DNA of 64,000 bases from Rhizobium subbaraonis (GCF_900220975.1 NZ_OBQD01000009.1:186001-250000); one strand, 5' to 3'; positions 20,113 to 29,972 are shown, counted from the stretch's first letter. A program made the numbers and translations. Notes: a model not told the origin generated them from the sequence alone.

Positions 20113-21585
20113 TCATGCCACCTCCCCGAACCGGTGCAGTTGTGCCGGCTCGCCTGTTGTCTCCAGATAGAACCGTGTCATCAGGTTCTGTGCCGCCAGC
20201 ATCCGGTAGGCTGCGGTGGCACGCCAGTCGGTCAGCGGCGCGTAATCCTTGTCCAGTTCCGTGGCCGCGGCCTGCGCCGTCGCCTCGCTCCACGGACGGC
20301 CGACGAGGGCCGCCTCGACATGGGCCGCGCGCTTCGGCGTGCCGGCCATGCCGCCGAAACAAATGCGGGCATCCGTGACGCTACCGGCGGGGTCGAGTGC
20401 GATGCGGAAGGCGCCGCAGAGCGCCGAAATGTCCTCGTCGCGGCGTTTGGAAAGCTTGTAGACGGCGAAGCGTTCGTCCGCAGCCGGCGCCGGCACGAAC
20501 AGGCTTTCGACGAATTCGCCGGGTCGGCGGTCCTGCCTGCCGTATTCGATGAAATAATCCTCCAGCGGCAGTTGGCGGCGCCCGGCCGTGGAGCGCAGGA
20601 CAAGGGTGGCGCCCAGCGCGATCAGCGGTGGCGGTGTGTCGCCGATCGGCGAGCCGTTGGCGATGTTGCCGCCGATCGTACCCATGTTGCGCACCTGCGC
20701 GCCGCCGATGCGGTCTATCAGCGGCCGCAGCGCCGGGACCATCTCGCAGAGCGCGGCAAAGGCTTGCGTATAGGTGACGCCGGCGCCGATCGTCAGCCCG
20801 TCGTCGCTGCGTTCGATCGTCTGCAGTTCCTGCAGGTGATTGATAAAGACGACGGGATCCAGCGCGCGCATCTGCTTGGTGACCCAGAGCCCGACATCCG
20901 TGGAGCCGGCGACCAGCGTCGCTTTCGGTTCTGTCGCGAGCACCTCGGCAAGCGCGCCGACGTCGGCGGGTATAACGAGGCGGTTGCCGACCTCGCCCAT
21001 CCGGACCGTCTCGCGCGGCGCAAGTGCGGCAAGCTTTTCCTTCACCGCGGCGCGCGTGCGCTCGATAGGGTCGAAGACGGCGCTCGGACGGGTGGCTGCG
21101 ACGGCTTCTGCGGCGGCCACGATCGGCTCATAGCCGGTGCAGCGACAGAGATTGCCCTGCAGCGCCTTCTCGATCTCCGGCCGGCCGGGCCTGTCGCTGG
21201 AAAGCCAAAGGCCGTAGAGCGACATCACGAAGCCCGGCGTGCAGAAGCCACATTGCGAGCCGTGATGGTCGACAAGCGCCTGCTGCACAGGATGCAGGGC
21301 GCCGTCGGGGGCGGCGAGATGCTCGACGGTGACGACATGGGTGGCGTTCATCGAGCCGAGCAGGCGTATGCAGGCGTTCACGCTCTCGTAGACGAGGCTG
21401 CCGGCGATGAGACGGCCTACGAGCACGGTGCAGGCGCCGCAGTCGCCCTCCGCACAGCCTTCCTTCGTGCCGGTCAGCCGGCGGCGGAGGCGCAGCCAGT
21501 CCAGAAGCGTGCTGGTTGCGGGCACATCGTCCAGGACGACGTCTTCATCGTTGAGGATGAGGCGTATACGACTGGTCTGCTGCAT
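20113..21585 (-). CDS. xdhA: Xanthine dehydrogenase small subunit (2Fe-2S and FAD domains)
   Basis: A 490-residue electron-transfer subunit. The N-terminal ferredoxin cluster is EGDCGACTVL, the helical second cluster uses CGFCTPGFVMSLYG and LCRCTGYEPI. An FAD domain follows with TLVAGSTDVGLWVTKQ, RIGGAQVRNMGTIGGNIANGSP and the CO-dehydrogenase flavoprotein C-terminal domain near FRIALDPAGSVTDARICFGGMAGTPKRA. ATG 21585 is the natural start; the frame runs on into bdhA but is not coding. It lies 29 bases after bdhA, so bdhA-xdhA-xdhB is one transcription unit, as described in Sinorhizobium. Confidence 0.95.
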   Translation of the reverse strand: MQQTSRIRLILNDEDVVLDDVPATSTLLDWLRLRRRLTGTKEGCAEGDCGACTVLVGRLIAGSLVYESVNACIRLLGSMNATHVVTVEHLAAPDGALHPVQQALVDHHGSQCGFCTPGFVMSLYGLWLSSDRPGRPEIEKALQGNLCRCTGYEPIVAAAEAVAATRPSAVFDPIERTRAAVKEKLAALAPRETVRMGEVGNRLVIPADVGALAEVLATEPKATLVAGSTDVGLWVTKQMRALDPVVFINHLQELQTIERSDDGLTIGAGVTYTQAFAALCEMVPALRPLIDRIGGAQVRNMGTIGGNIANGSPIGDTPPPLIALGATLVLRSTAGRRQLPLEDYFIEYGRQDRRPGEFVESLFVPAPAADERFAVYKLSKRRDEDISALCGAFRIALDPAGSVTDARICFGGMAGTPKRAAHVEAALVGRPWSEATAQAAATELDKDYAPLTDWRATAAYRMLAAQNLMTRFYLETTGEPAQLHRFGEVA

Positions 21586-21614
21586 GCGTCTTCCTTTGCC
21601 TCGATATGCGCTGC

Positions 21615-22388
21615 CTATTGGGCGGTCCAGCCACCGTCGATGGAAATGTGCGTTCCGGTGACGGAGCGCGCGGCATCGCTTGCAAGATAGACGGCGGCGG
21701 CGGCGACCTCGTCGACGGAAACGAATTCCTTGGTCGGCTGGAACTTCAACATCACGTCCGACTTCACCTGCGCCTCGGTGATACCGCGGGCGCGCGCGGT
21801 GTCGGGGATCTGCTTTTCGACCAGCGGCGTCAGCACGTAGCCCGGGCAAATGGCATTGACGGTGATGCCCTGGTCGGCGACTTCGAGTGCCACGGCCTTC
21901 GTCAGGCCCATGATACCATGCTTTGCGGCCACATAGGCCGACTTGAACGGTGAGGCGACCAGCCCGTGGGCCGAGGCGATGTTGATGATGCGCCCCCAGC
22001 CCCTGGCCTTCATGCCGGGGATTGCCGCCCGGATGGTGTGGAACGAGCTCGACAGGTTGATGGCGATGATCTGGTCCCACTTCTCGACGGGGAAATCCTC
22101 GATCTTTTCGACGTGCTGGATTCCTGCATTGTTGACAAGGATATCCACGCCGCCGAATTCGCCGGCTGCGGTCTCGATCATGTCGGCGATTTCCGCAGGC
22201 TTCGTCATGTCGGCCGGATGATAGCTCACCTTGCCGCCGCCGGTTGCGGCGAGCCGCTTTCGGATCTTCTCGATCTCGGCAGGATCGCCCAGTCCGTTGA
22301 GGACGACGTTGGCTCCGCCTTCGGCGAAGGCGGTCGCGATCGCAAGGCCGATGCCGCTGGTGGAGCCGGTAACGACGGCTGTCTTCAT
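21615..22388 (-). CDS. bdhA: D-3-hydroxybutyrate dehydrogenase
   Basis: NAD-dependent short-chain dehydrogenase that oxidises 3-hydroxybutyrate to acetoacetate in PHB degradation. The 257-residue protein has the cofactor motif [29 protein letters not shown], the catalytic Ser in [23 protein letters not shown] with YxxxK, and the BdhA-type [16 protein letters not shown] and [18 protein letters not shown] 22388 gives the usual MKTAVVTG start, 12 codons inside the open frame. It heads the bdhA-xdhA-xdhB operon and is divergent from glpK. Confidence 0.93.
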   Translation of the reverse strand: MKTAVVTGSTSGIGLAIATAFAEGGANVVLNGLGDPAEIEKIRKRLAATGGGKVSYHPADMTKPAEIADMIETAAGEFGGVDILVNNAGIQHVEKIEDFPVEKWDQIIAINLSSSFHTIRAAIPGMKARGWGRIINIASAHGLVASPFKSAYVAAKHGIMGLTKAVALEVADQGITVNAICPGYVLTPLVEKQIPDTARARGITEAQVKSDVMLKFQPTKEFVSVDEVAAAAVYLASDAARSVTGTHISIDGGWTAQ

Positions 22389-22526
22389 CTCTAGCCTTCT
22401 CCCTGTCGTTGCAATGCGCGACACTCCCGGCGCACCGCATCATGTCCAGCCTACGCGCAAAGAACGGGGCGGCGCAATCCGCTTTTGGGACCTGGATGTG
22501 CGGTGCGATTTGCGTTTTATTTTCTT

Positions 22527-22553
22527 TTGACATTCGTTTTGATGTCGTAATGA
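22527..22553 (+). promoter_or_regulatory. Possible glpK promoter
   Basis: TTGACA at 22527-22532, with TAATGA at 22548-22553 spaced 15 bases away, inside an AT-rich patch that stands out from the G+C-rich surroundings, 63 bases before the glpK start. The -10 match and spacing are imperfect. Confidence 0.35.
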
Positions 22554-22615
22554 TGATTCCGAAGGCCGAGGGTCAACACCCTGGGGAGCGGCCGCAGCTA
22601 TCGGGGAGGTTTTTC

Positions 22616-24112
22616 ATGGGTGGCTATATTCTCGCGATCGACCAGGGCACGACCTCGAGCCGGGCGATCGTGTTCGACGAAAGCCAGAAGGTGGCGGGTG
22701 TCGGCCAGCGCGAGTTTCCGCAGATCTTCCCCCGCTCCGGCTGGGTGGAGCACAATCCCGAGGACATATGGGAAAGCGTGATCTGGTCGGCGCGCGTGGC
22801 GCTCGAGCAGGCGGGCATCGGCGCATCGGAGCTCGCGGCCATCGGCATCACCAACCAGCGCGAGACGGTGGTGGTTTGGGATCGCGACACCGGCCGGCCG
22901 ATCCACAATGCCGTCGTCTGGCAGGACCGGCGGACGGCCGAACGCTGCGACGAGCTGAAACGGCAAGGGCTGGAAGAGCTTTTCACCCGCAAGACCGGGT
23001 TGCTTCTCGACCCGTATTTCTCCGGCACCAAGCTTGCCTGGATCCTCGATCACGTGGACGGCGCCCGTGAGCGTGCCGCGCGCGGCGAACTCTGCTTCGG
23101 TACCGTCGACACCTTCCTCATCTGGCGGCTTACCGGCGGCCGCTCCTTCCTCACCGATGCGACCAATGCCAGCCGCACGCTGATGTTCGACATTGCAACC
23201 AATGCCTGGGACGACGAGCTGCTCGGCATTCTCGACGTGCCGAAGGCGATGCTGCCCGAAGTGCGCGACTGCGCTGCCGACTTCGGCGTCACCGAGCGGT
23301 CGCATCTGGGAGCGGAAGTCCCGATCCTCGGCGTTGCCGGCGACCAGCAGGCGGCGACGATCGGCCAGGCCTGTTTCGAGCCCGGCATGATGAAATCCAC
23401 CTACGGTACCGGCTGCTTTGCCCTGCTGAACACCGGCAAGGACAGGGTGCCTTCGAAGAACCGGCTGCTGACGACCATCGCCTACCGGCTGGACGGCGAG
23501 ACGACCTATGCGCTCGAGGGCTCGATCTTCATCGCGGGTGCCGCCGTTCAGTGGCTGCGCGACGGATTGAAGATCATCGGTACCGCATCCGAGGCGAGCG
23601 AGCTTGCCGCCAAGGCGGATCCGATGCAGGCGGTCTATCTCGTGCCGGCCTTCACCGGGCTTGGCGCGCCGCATTGGGACGCCGAGGCGCGTGCTGCGAT
23701 TTACGGCATGACGCGCGGCACGGGGCCTGCCGAATTCGCGCGGGCGGCGCTGGAGGCGGTCTGCTTCCAGACGCGCGACCTGCTGGAGGCGATGCGGGGC
23801 GACTGGACCAACGGTACGGGCGACACGGTGCTGCGCGTCGACGGCGGCATGGTCGCCTCGGACTGGACGATGCAGCGGCTCGCCGACATCCTGGACGCGC
23901 CCGTCGATCGCCCCACCATTCTGGAGACGACGGCGCTGGGCGCTGCCTGGCTCGCCGGCCAGCGTGCCGGCGTCTGGCCGGACCGGGAGGGTATCGCCCG
24001 TTCCTGGGCGCGTGATCGCCGCTTCGAACCGCAGATGGACGAGGCGGTCCGACAGGCCAAGGTTGCCGGATGGAAGGACGCGGTGCGCCGCACGTTGAGC
24101 GCCGATTGCTGA
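22616..24112 (+). CDS. glpK: Glycerol kinase
   Basis: Phosphorylates glycerol to sn-glycerol 3-phosphate. The 498-residue FGGY kinase begins [20 protein letters not shown] (ADP/glycerol loop) and has [87 protein letters not shown] and [14 protein letters not shown], all standard for GlpK. GGGGAGG (22603-22609) lies just ahead of ATG 22616. The gene is alone; no glycerol transporter or glpD is beside it. It is divergent from bdhA over 227 bases. Confidence 0.96.
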   Translation: MGGYILAIDQGTTSSRAIVFDESQKVAGVGQREFPQIFPRSGWVEHNPEDIWESVIWSARVALEQAGIGASELAAIGITNQRETVVVWDRDTGRPIHNAVVWQDRRTAERCDELKRQGLEELFTRKTGLLLDPYFSGTKLAWILDHVDGARERAARGELCFGTVDTFLIWRLTGGRSFLTDATNASRTLMFDIATNAWDDELLGILDVPKAMLPEVRDCAADFGVTERSHLGAEVPILGVAGDQQAATIGQACFEPGMMKSTYGTGCFALLNTGKDRVPSKNRLLTTIAYRLDGETTYALEGSIFIAGAAVQWLRDGLKIIGTASEASELAAKADPMQAVYLVPAFTGLGAPHWDAEARAAIYGMTRGTGPAEFARAALEAVCFQTRDLLEAMRGDWTNGTGDTVLRVDGGMVASDWTMQRLADILDAPVDRPTILETTALGAAWLAGQRAGVWPDREGIARSWARDRRFEPQMDEAVRQAKVAGWKDAVRRTLSADC

Positions 24113-24273
24113 ACGCGGGCAAGATCAAACGACGCCTTCCCTTCGATGGCGGACACCTGGCCTGGCGATTGCAGCCATCGGTCTTGTCGTCGGCTGCGTG
24201 GTGGAAGGCGCATTGACCGCTCTTTTGGGGCGTTCCTCCAGATGCTATGGCCCAGGTCCACGGGACAGATGCT

Positions 24274-24690
24274 ATGGACTTGCGCATGGACCACTCTTCG
24301 AAGACGGTCGCCGGCCGGTCATGCGGCACCTGCACGCTCTGTTGCCGTCTGCCTGAAATCGATCTGTTCGAGAAACCGGCCAATGTCTGGTGCAGGCATT
24401 GCATCGAGGAGAAGGGGTGCTCGATCTACGAGCACAGGCCTTCCGTCTGCCGGGACTTTCTGTGCCTCTGGATGACTGACGAAGCGTTGGGTGAGGAGTG
24501 GGAACCGGCGCGCTCGCATATGATGATCTACCGGCAGGGGCCGCAGATCACGCTGCTGGTCGATCCCGACCATGCGGATATCTGGTGCAGCGAGCCGTAC
24601 CACACGCAGTTGCAGGCCTGGGCCTCGGAGAGTGAGCCGACGGGCGGCTACGTCATCGTGTTCTGGCAGGACGACGTGTTCGAGATCTGA
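24274..24690 (+). CDS. YkgJ-like cysteine-cluster protein
   Basis: A 138-residue soluble protein with a metal or Fe-S cysteine cluster of the YkgJ (zinc/iron chelating) type: CGTCTLCCRLPEI, then WCRHCIEEKGCSIYEHRPSVCRDFLCLW, ten conserved Cys in the N-terminal half. The C-terminal half is an alpha/beta region without known motif, ending WQDDVFEI. The start is uncertain: ATG codons at 24247, 24274 and 24286 are in frame and none has a good ribosome-binding site. The biochemical role of the family is not established. Confidence 0.75.
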   Translation: MDLRMDHSSKTVAGRSCGTCTLCCRLPEIDLFEKPANVWCRHCIEEKGCSIYEHRPSVCRDFLCLWMTDEALGEEWEPARSHMMIYRQGPQITLLVDPDHADIWCSEPYHTQLQAWASESEPTGGYVIVFWQDDVFEI

Positions 24691-24809
24691 TCCGGCGTGG
24701 CGCGGTCGCTTTTGTACTGCCGCCCGCCGTACCGCCATCCGTTGAAAAATTTCATGCGTGCTGTCGGGATCGGCGCTACTTCTACGTCATATCGAGGAAG
24801 GAGTGTCCG

Positions 24810-25190
24810 ATGCTTTATGCCGTGCTTTGTTACAATTCCGAGGATGCAGTCGCCGCGTGGAGCCGGGAGGAGGAGGACAAGGTGATGTCCGATCTCGCCG
24901 CGGTCGAGAGAAAGTATGCCGCGGCTGGCAAACTCGGGCCGGTCGCCCGGCTGATGCCTACGACGGCTGCGACGACGTTGCGAAAGTCCTCCGGCGAGAG
25001 CTTCATCGTCGATGGTCCCTTTGCGGAAACGAAGGAGCAGTTTCTCGGCTTCTTCCTTGTCGACATGGAAACGCTCGACGAGGCTATCGCCTTCGCCAGG
25101 GAACTGGCCGTCGCCAATCCGGGCGTGGGCGCCTACGAGATCAGGCCGCTCCGCGTCTTCAAGCCGGGCGGTTCGCTGGAGGCGCTGTGA
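24810..25190 (+). CDS. YCII/DGPF-domain protein partner of ECF sigma factor
   Basis: A 126-residue YCII-related protein. The signature FIVDGPFAETKEQFLGFFLVDMETLDEAIAFA contains the DGPF tetrapeptide that names the group. AAGGAGTG at 24798-24805 precedes ATG 24810. The stop overlaps the GTG start of the sigma factor (GTGA), implying coupled translation. In the ECF42 sigma group a DGPF gene is nearly always next door and is the regulated target or partner; its biochemical function is unknown. Confidence 0.88.
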   Translation: MLYAVLCYNSEDAVAAWSREEEDKVMSDLAAVERKYAAAGKLGPVARLMPTTAATTLRKSSGESFIVDGPFAETKEQFLGFFLVDMETLDEAIAFARELAVANPGVGAYEIRPLRVFKPGGSLEAL

Positions 25191-26443
25191 GCGAGCTTTC
25201 ATGGATAGACCTGGCGCTTTCCTCCGCCCGCCCGCAGGCGATGGGTGCGCTTCTGCGCTATTTCCGCGATCTCGACCTTGCGGAAGAGGCCTTTCAGGAG
25301 GCGTGCCTCCGGGCCGTGCGCACCTGGCCGGAGAAGGGGCCGCCGCGCGATCCGGTCGCCTGGGTGATCTTTGTCGGCCGCAACAGCGGCATCGATCACC
25401 TGCGCAAGCGGGCGCGACAGGAACCGCTGCCGCCCGAGGAGCTGCTGTCGGATCTCGATGACGTAGAGGGGGATCTGGCGGAGCGGCTGGACGGCTCGCA
25501 CTACCGCGACGACATCCTGCGGCTTCTCTTCGTTTGCTGCCATCCCGAATTGCCTGCGACGCAGCAGATCGCGCTGGCACTGCGCATCGTCTCCGGGCTG
25601 TCCGTGCGCCAGATCGCCCGCGCCTTCCTGGTGTCGGAAGCGGCGATGGAACAGCGCATCACCCGGGCCAAGGCGAAGATTGCCGCAGCCGGCCTGCCGT
25701 TCGAGGTGCCGGACGCAGCATCGCGCGCCGAGCGCCTCGGCGTGGTGGCCGCCATGATCTACCTCGTCTTCAACGAAGGCTATTCCGCCGGTGAGGCGCG
25801 ACGTGCCGATACGCCTTTCTGCGAGGAGGCGATCCGGCTGTCGCGGCTGTTGCTGCGGCTCTTTCCGGCCGAGCCGGAGATCATGGGGCTGACGGCCCTG
25901 CTGCTTCTCCAGCACTCGCGGCGCAGTGCACGCTTTAGCGCCGACGGGCAGATCGTGTTGCTGGAGGACCAGGACCGCAGCCTCTGGGACAGACGCGCGA
26001 TCCGCGAGGCGCTGGCGCTGATCGACAAGGCGCTGCGTCACCGTGCGCCGGGTCCCTACCAGATCCAGGCGGCGATCGCCGCGCTGCATGCGCGCGCGGA
26101 GACGGCGGCGCAGACGGACTGGGAGCAGATCGACCTGTTGTACCAGTCGCTGGAGCGCATCCAGCCGTCGCCCGTCGTCACCCTCAACCGCGCCGTGGCC
26201 GTATCGAAGCGACAGGGGCCGCAGACGGCGCTGGACCTGATCGAGCCCCTGGCGGACCGGCTGTCCGGATACTTCCATTTCCACGGGCTGAGGGGCGGTC
26301 TGCTGCAGCAGCTCGGCCGCGACCGCGAGGCCCATGACGCCTTCGAGCGTGCGATCACGCTTGCCACCACCGCCGCGGAAGCCGGCCATATCCGCCAGCA
26401 TCTCGACGCTCTCGCCCGCGATATCGCCGTTACGGCGAAATGA
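25187..26443 (+). CDS. ECF42-type RNA polymerase sigma factor with long C-terminal extension
   Basis: A 418-residue sigma factor. Region 2 (LRYFRDLDLAEEAFQEACLRAVRTWP, PRDPVAWVIFVGRNSGIDHLRKRAR) and region 4 (LRIVSGLSVRQIARAFLVSEAAMEQRITRAKAKI) occupy the first 175 residues. The rest is the DUF6596/TPR-like extension characteristic of ECF42, with FNEGYSAGEARR, ALLLLQHSRRSARF, GPYQIQAAIAALHA and ITLNRAVAVSKRQGPQTALDLI-like segments. No anti-sigma gene is present, consistent with the group, in which the C-terminal domain is thought to control activity. GTG 25187 overlaps the DGPF gene stop. Confidence 0.92.
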   Translation: MSELSWIDLALSSARPQAMGALLRYFRDLDLAEEAFQEACLRAVRTWPEKGPPRDPVAWVIFVGRNSGIDHLRKRARQEPLPPEELLSDLDDVEGDLAERLDGSHYRDDILRLLFVCCHPELPATQQIALALRIVSGLSVRQIARAFLVSEAAMEQRITRAKAKIAAAGLPFEVPDAASRAERLGVVAAMIYLVFNEGYSAGEARRADTPFCEEAIRLSRLLLRLFPAEPEIMGLTALLLLQHSRRSARFSADGQIVLLEDQDRSLWDRRAIREALALIDKALRHRAPGPYQIQAAIAALHARAETAAQTDWEQIDLLYQSLERIQPSPVVTLNRAVAVSKRQGPQTALDLIEPLADRLSGYFHFHGLRGGLLQQLGRDREAHDAFERAITLATTAAEAGHIRQHLDALARDIAVTAK

Positions 26444-26532
26444 TGCGAAAAAATCGGCAGCCGGTGTCGGATCGCGGCCACCCTGTGCGTCCTTGGTGGG
26501 AAGCGATCGGAAAACCTACGAGGAGAAAGACC

Positions 26533-27018
26533 ATGGACACGACCGTCGAGATCAAGCCGGCCAACGAGCGCGAACTGGTTCTCACGCGCGTACTGAACGC
26601 GACACCTGCGCAGCTCTTCAAGGCCTGGACGACCCCGGCCCTGATGACCCAGTGGTTCGCGCCGAAGCCCTACGAGACGCCGATTGTCGAGATCGAGCCG
26701 CGCGACGGCGGCAAGTTCCGTACCGTGATGACCGGGCCGGACAATTTCCACATGGATTCGACCGGCGTCCTGCTGGAGGTGGAGAAGGACCGCCGGATCA
26801 TCTTCACCGATGCCTTCGGGCCGGACTGGAAACCGACCGAGAAGGCGTTCTTCACGGCCGAGATCCTCTTCGATGACCTTGGCGACGGGCGCAGCCGCTA
26901 TACCGCGATCGCCCGCCACTGGAACGTGGAAGACGCCAGGACGCACGAGACGATGGGCTTCCATGGCGGCTGGGGGCAGGTCGCAACCCAGCTCGAGGCG
27001 GTCGCCTCCAAGCTTTGA
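26533..27018 (+). CDS. SRPBCC/AHSA1-type protein
   Basis: A 161-residue START-like (AHA1 C-terminal) domain protein: LVLTRVLNATPAQLFKAWTTPALMTQWFAP at the front, IEPRDGGKFRTVM in the middle, FHGGWGQVATQLEAV at the end. Such proteins bind small hydrophobic ligands. AGGAGAAAGA directly upstream sets the start at ATG 26533. It lies 89 bases after the ECF42 sigma gene on the same strand, a frequent arrangement of SRPBCC genes with ECF42/DGPF pairs, so it may belong to the same regulon. The ligand is not predictable. Confidence 0.85.
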   Translation: MDTTVEIKPANERELVLTRVLNATPAQLFKAWTTPALMTQWFAPKPYETPIVEIEPRDGGKFRTVMTGPDNFHMDSTGVLLEVEKDRRIIFTDAFGPDWKPTEKAFFTAEILFDDLGDGRSRYTAIARHWNVEDARTHETMGFHGGWGQVATQLEAVASKL

Positions 27019-27058
27019 GGGGGCCGGCGCACGGGGTGCTTCGACGCCGCTTGAGCGC

Positions 27059-27886
27059 CTACTTCCAGATGCCGAAGCGCTCCTGCATGTAGGCGACCGA
27101 AGCACGATTGGCGTCCTTGCGGGTGATCCCCTCGATCGTCGAGCGGTAGAGGGAATCGATGTCGTGCGCGTCCGTCGTCAGTGGTTCCTCGATGCCTGCC
27201 GGCAGCCAGATGGGGATACCCTTCCAGGCGAGCAGGCCCGAAAGCCAGACGTCGTCCACCGTCCAGACCGCATCGGGAATGTCGTAGGCGGTGTCGTCGA
27301 AGAAGTCGGGGCGCACCACGACACCGCCAAGGCCCTGCAGGATATCGACATAACCGGACTTGGCGATCGGACGGCGCATCGGCCGCGGCGCGCCGGTGCG
27401 CAAGAGCATGTAAGCGAGCCTGTGGCTCAGCCGCCGGGCGCGCAGCGGCAGGTCCAGCTTGCCTGCGCGCTTGGCCTTCGGCTGGAACGGCCCCGGCTTG
27501 CCGCGGTGCGGCGGGATGCCCTTGCCGTTCAGCGCGACGCATTCACCAGGGCGTGCGGCCTGTGCGGCGAAGAGGTCGGCCGCCCAGTTGGGACCGAAGA
27601 TCTTGTCGTCGTCGCAAAAAAGGATCTGCGCCTCCTGCCTGCCGCGTAGTTCGCGGGCGGCGAACAGCACCTTCGAGGCCGGCCCGAGGTCGCTGTCCGG
27701 CCGCACGATCTTCACACCGTCCGGCACCTGCGGCAGCGTGCCGTCGTAGTCGGGAAAGCGGCGGTAGCGTTCAGGAACATAGAGGCGAATTTCGTCTACG
27801 TGGCCCTTCTGGCTCACCAGGCTTTTCAGTGTCGGCGCCAGCGTGGCGAAACGTGGCGGAATGGTGGACAGCGAGATGATGCGCAA
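27059..27886 (-). CDS. Putative glycosyltransferase (GT-A-like)
   Basis: A roughly 275-residue protein with a nucleotide-sugar transferase look: RIISLSTIPPRFATLAPTLKSLVSQ at the N-terminus, LYVPERYRRFPDYDG, VKIVRPDSDLGPASKVLFA, then the acidic ILFCDDDKIFGPNW (DxD-like) and TVDDVWLSGLLAWKGIPIW near the end. It has no signal peptide. ATG is absent at the natural N-terminus; TTG 27886 has GGAG seven bases upstream, whereas the frame stays open to 27973. It is a lone gene converging on the SRPBCC gene. The sugar and acceptor are unknown. Confidence 0.65.
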   Translation of the reverse strand: MRIISLSTIPPRFATLAPTLKSLVSQKGHVDEIRLYVPERYRRFPDYDGTLPQVPDGVKIVRPDSDLGPASKVLFAARELRGRQEAQILFCDDDKIFGPNWAADLFAAQAARPGECVALNGKGIPPHRGKPGPFQPKAKRAGKLDLPLRARRLSHRLAYMLLRTGAPRPMRRPIAKSGYVDILQGLGGVVVRPDFFDDTAYDIPDAVWTVDDVWLSGLLAWKGIPIWLPAGIEEPLTTDAHDIDSLYRSTIEGITRKDANRASVAYMQERFGIWK

Positions 27887-28119
27887 CAACGAACTCCGAA
27901 TTCGCGATCCGGCCCGCCCGGGGCCGTCGCAAGTTGTGAGAACTCTTTGCCATGGCGGGTCCGGCAGGGTCAAGGAAGCGGCGATTTCGCAATGCCCCCA
28001 CGTCTGCAGCGGCGAGCGGTAGCTGTCGTCGAACGCATTGTTTCCGAATTCGCCCTTTGCACGCGCGGCGCGGCCCCATATCTGTGGGAGAGCCTGAACA
28101 TTCGTCCGGAAGATACCCC

Positions 28120-29166
28120 ATGGAACTTGGCCTTCACACCTTCGCCGATGTCGATCCCGCTGCCGCCGACAAGGGGCGGGAGGGCGAGCGGCGGATTCGC
28201 GAACTCATCGAGGAAATCGAGCTGGCCGATCAGGTCGGTCTCGACGTCTTCGGGATCGGCGAGCATCATCGGCCCGACTATGCGGCATCTGCGCCCGCCG
28301 TCATCCTCGCTGCAGCCGCCGCGCGGACGAAGAACATCCGCCTTGCCAGCTCGGTGACGGTGCTGTCGTCGGACGATCCGGTGCGGGTATTCCAGCAGTT
28401 CTCGACGCTCGATCTCATATCCGGTGGCAGGGCGGAGATCATGGCCGGCCGCGGTTCGTTCATCGAGTCCTTCCCGCTGTTCGGCTACGATCTCAATGAC
28501 TACGACAAGCTGTTCGAGGAAAAGCTCGACCTGCTGCTGGCGATCAACGCCGCCGAGAAGGTTACCTGGAGCGGTGAGACGCGCGCGCCGATCCGCGGGC
28601 TTGGGGTCTATCCGCGGCCGCTGCATGGCCGGCTGCCGATCTGGATCGCGGTCGGCGGCACGCCACAATCGGTGGCGCGCGCGGGGGCGTACGGTCTTCC
28701 GCTGGCGCTTGCGATCATCGGCGGCACGCCTTCGCGTTATGCTCCGCTTTTCGATCTTTACCGCGAAGCCGCCAGCCGCGCCGGTGAGGACGTTTCGAAG
28801 CTGAAGACGAGCATTAACGTGCACGGCTTCATCGCCGACACGTTCGAGGCTGCGGCGGACCAGTTCTACGGCCCGCAGTCGGCGGTGATGAACAGGATCG
28901 GCGCGGAGCGCGGCTGGGGGCCGACGAGCCGTGCGCAGTTCGATCTCTCCACCGGGCCGGAGGGGCACCTTTTCCTTGGCGACCCGGAAACGGTGGCAAA
29001 AAAGATCGCCGCCCATCACCGGATCTTCCGCAACGACCGCTTCGTGCTGCAGATGGCGATCGGCCTGATGCCGCATGCGCAGATCATGCGCGGTATCGAA
29101 CTTTACGGCACGAAGGTCGCGCCGCTGGTGCGCGAATTGCTGGCCGGGCAACCGGCTCTTGGCTGA
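28120..29166 (+). CDS. LLM-class flavin-dependent oxidoreductase
   Basis: A 348-residue luciferase-like monooxygenase (TIM barrel, FMN). It shows [97 protein letters not shown] and [16 protein letters not shown], the blocks of the group-1 LLM family. ATG 28120 is preceded by GGAAG and opens at the correct barrel strand. It stands alone between divergent and downstream unrelated genes. The substrate cannot be named; many relatives are annotated only as putative oxidoreductases. Confidence 0.88.
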   Translation: MELGLHTFADVDPAAADKGREGERRIRELIEEIELADQVGLDVFGIGEHHRPDYAASAPAVILAAAAARTKNIRLASSVTVLSSDDPVRVFQQFSTLDLISGGRAEIMAGRGSFIESFPLFGYDLNDYDKLFEEKLDLLLAINAAEKVTWSGETRAPIRGLGVYPRPLHGRLPIWIAVGGTPQSVARAGAYGLPLALAIIGGTPSRYAPLFDLYREAASRAGEDVSKLKTSINVHGFIADTFEAAADQFYGPQSAVMNRIGAERGWGPTSRAQFDLSTGPEGHLFLGDPETVAKKIAAHHRIFRNDRFVLQMAIGLMPHAQIMRGIELYGTKVAPLVRELLAGQPALG

Positions 29167-29222
29167 GGCATTGGAAAGGGCCGCCGCGCCATGCTAAGGA
29201 GCCCCGCTGAAAGCGAGACGAG

Positions 29223-29972
29223 ATGACCCTGAACAACGACGAAGACCTGCACGGCATGCAGGCAATCGGCCGCATCTGCGGCAATGTCCTGCAGCATATG
29301 ACCGCCTCGATCCGGCCCGGCATGACGACGGCGGAACTGGATCTGATCGGGAGGCGCATGCTGGAAGAGGCCGGTGCGCGTTCGGCGCCCGAAACGTGCT
29401 ACGAGTTTCCGGGTGCCACCTGCATCAGCGTCAACGAGGAAGTGGCCCACGGCATTCCCGGAGACCGTGTGATCGCCGAAGGCGACCTCGTCAACATCGA
29501 CGTCTCTGCCGAACTCGACGGTTATTTCGCCGACACCGGCGCGTCGTTCACCGTCGGCCGCGCCGCGCCCAACATCGAGCGCCTCTGCCGCGACGGCAAG
29601 CGCGCCATGTGGGTCGGGCTGAAGGAGGTGAAGTCCGGCCGTCCGCTTTCGGCGATCGGCAACGCGATCGGAACCTTTGCCCGCAAGAACCGCTACACCC
29701 TGATCGCCAACCTCGCCAGCCACGGCGTGGGCCGCTCGCTGCACGAGGAGCCGTCGGAGATCGCCACCTGGCCTGACCCGCGCGAGAAGCGGGTGATGAC
29801 CGAGGGGCTGGTCTTCACGGTCGAGCCCTTCCTGTCGCTCGGCGCGCAATGGGCGGAAAACGGCGAGGACGACTGGACGCTCTACAGCGATCCGCAGGCG
29901 CCGACGGTGCAGTTCGAGCACACGGTAGTGGCAACCCGGAACGGCCCGCTGATCCTGACCCTGCCGGGCTGA
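29223..29972 (+). CDS. map: Type I methionine aminopeptidase
   Basis: Removes initiator methionine from nascent proteins; cytoplasmic dinuclear-metal enzyme. The 249-residue length is normal for a type Ia form without an N-terminal extension. Metal ligands are visible in VNIDVSAELDGYFADTGASF (two Asp), SHGVGRSLHEEP (His), FTVEPFLS (Glu) and VQFEHTVVAT (Glu); the substrate-pocket motif YEFPGATCISVNEEVAHGIP is also present. The gene starts 56 bases after the LLM oxidoreductase, with a poor ribosome-binding site. Rhizobia often carry more than one map, so it may not be the sole copy. Confidence 0.93.
   Translation: MTLNNDEDLHGMQAIGRICGNVLQHMTASIRPGMTTAELDLIGRRMLEEAGARSAPETCYEFPGATCISVNEEVAHGIPGDRVIAEGDLVNIDVSAELDGYFADTGASFTVGRAAPNIERLCRDGKRAMWVGLKEVKSGRPLSAIGNAIGTFARKNRYTLIANLASHGVGRSLHEEPSEIATWPDPREKRVMTEGLVFTVEPFLSLGAQWAENGEDDWTLYSDPQAPTVQFEHTVVATRNGPLILTLPG

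Noticed and set aside
20113-22533. A single 806-codon frame over bdhA and xdhA
   Set aside because: The part over bdhA is in a different frame from the dehydrogenase and reads as Arg-rich noise; XdhA starts cleanly at 21585.
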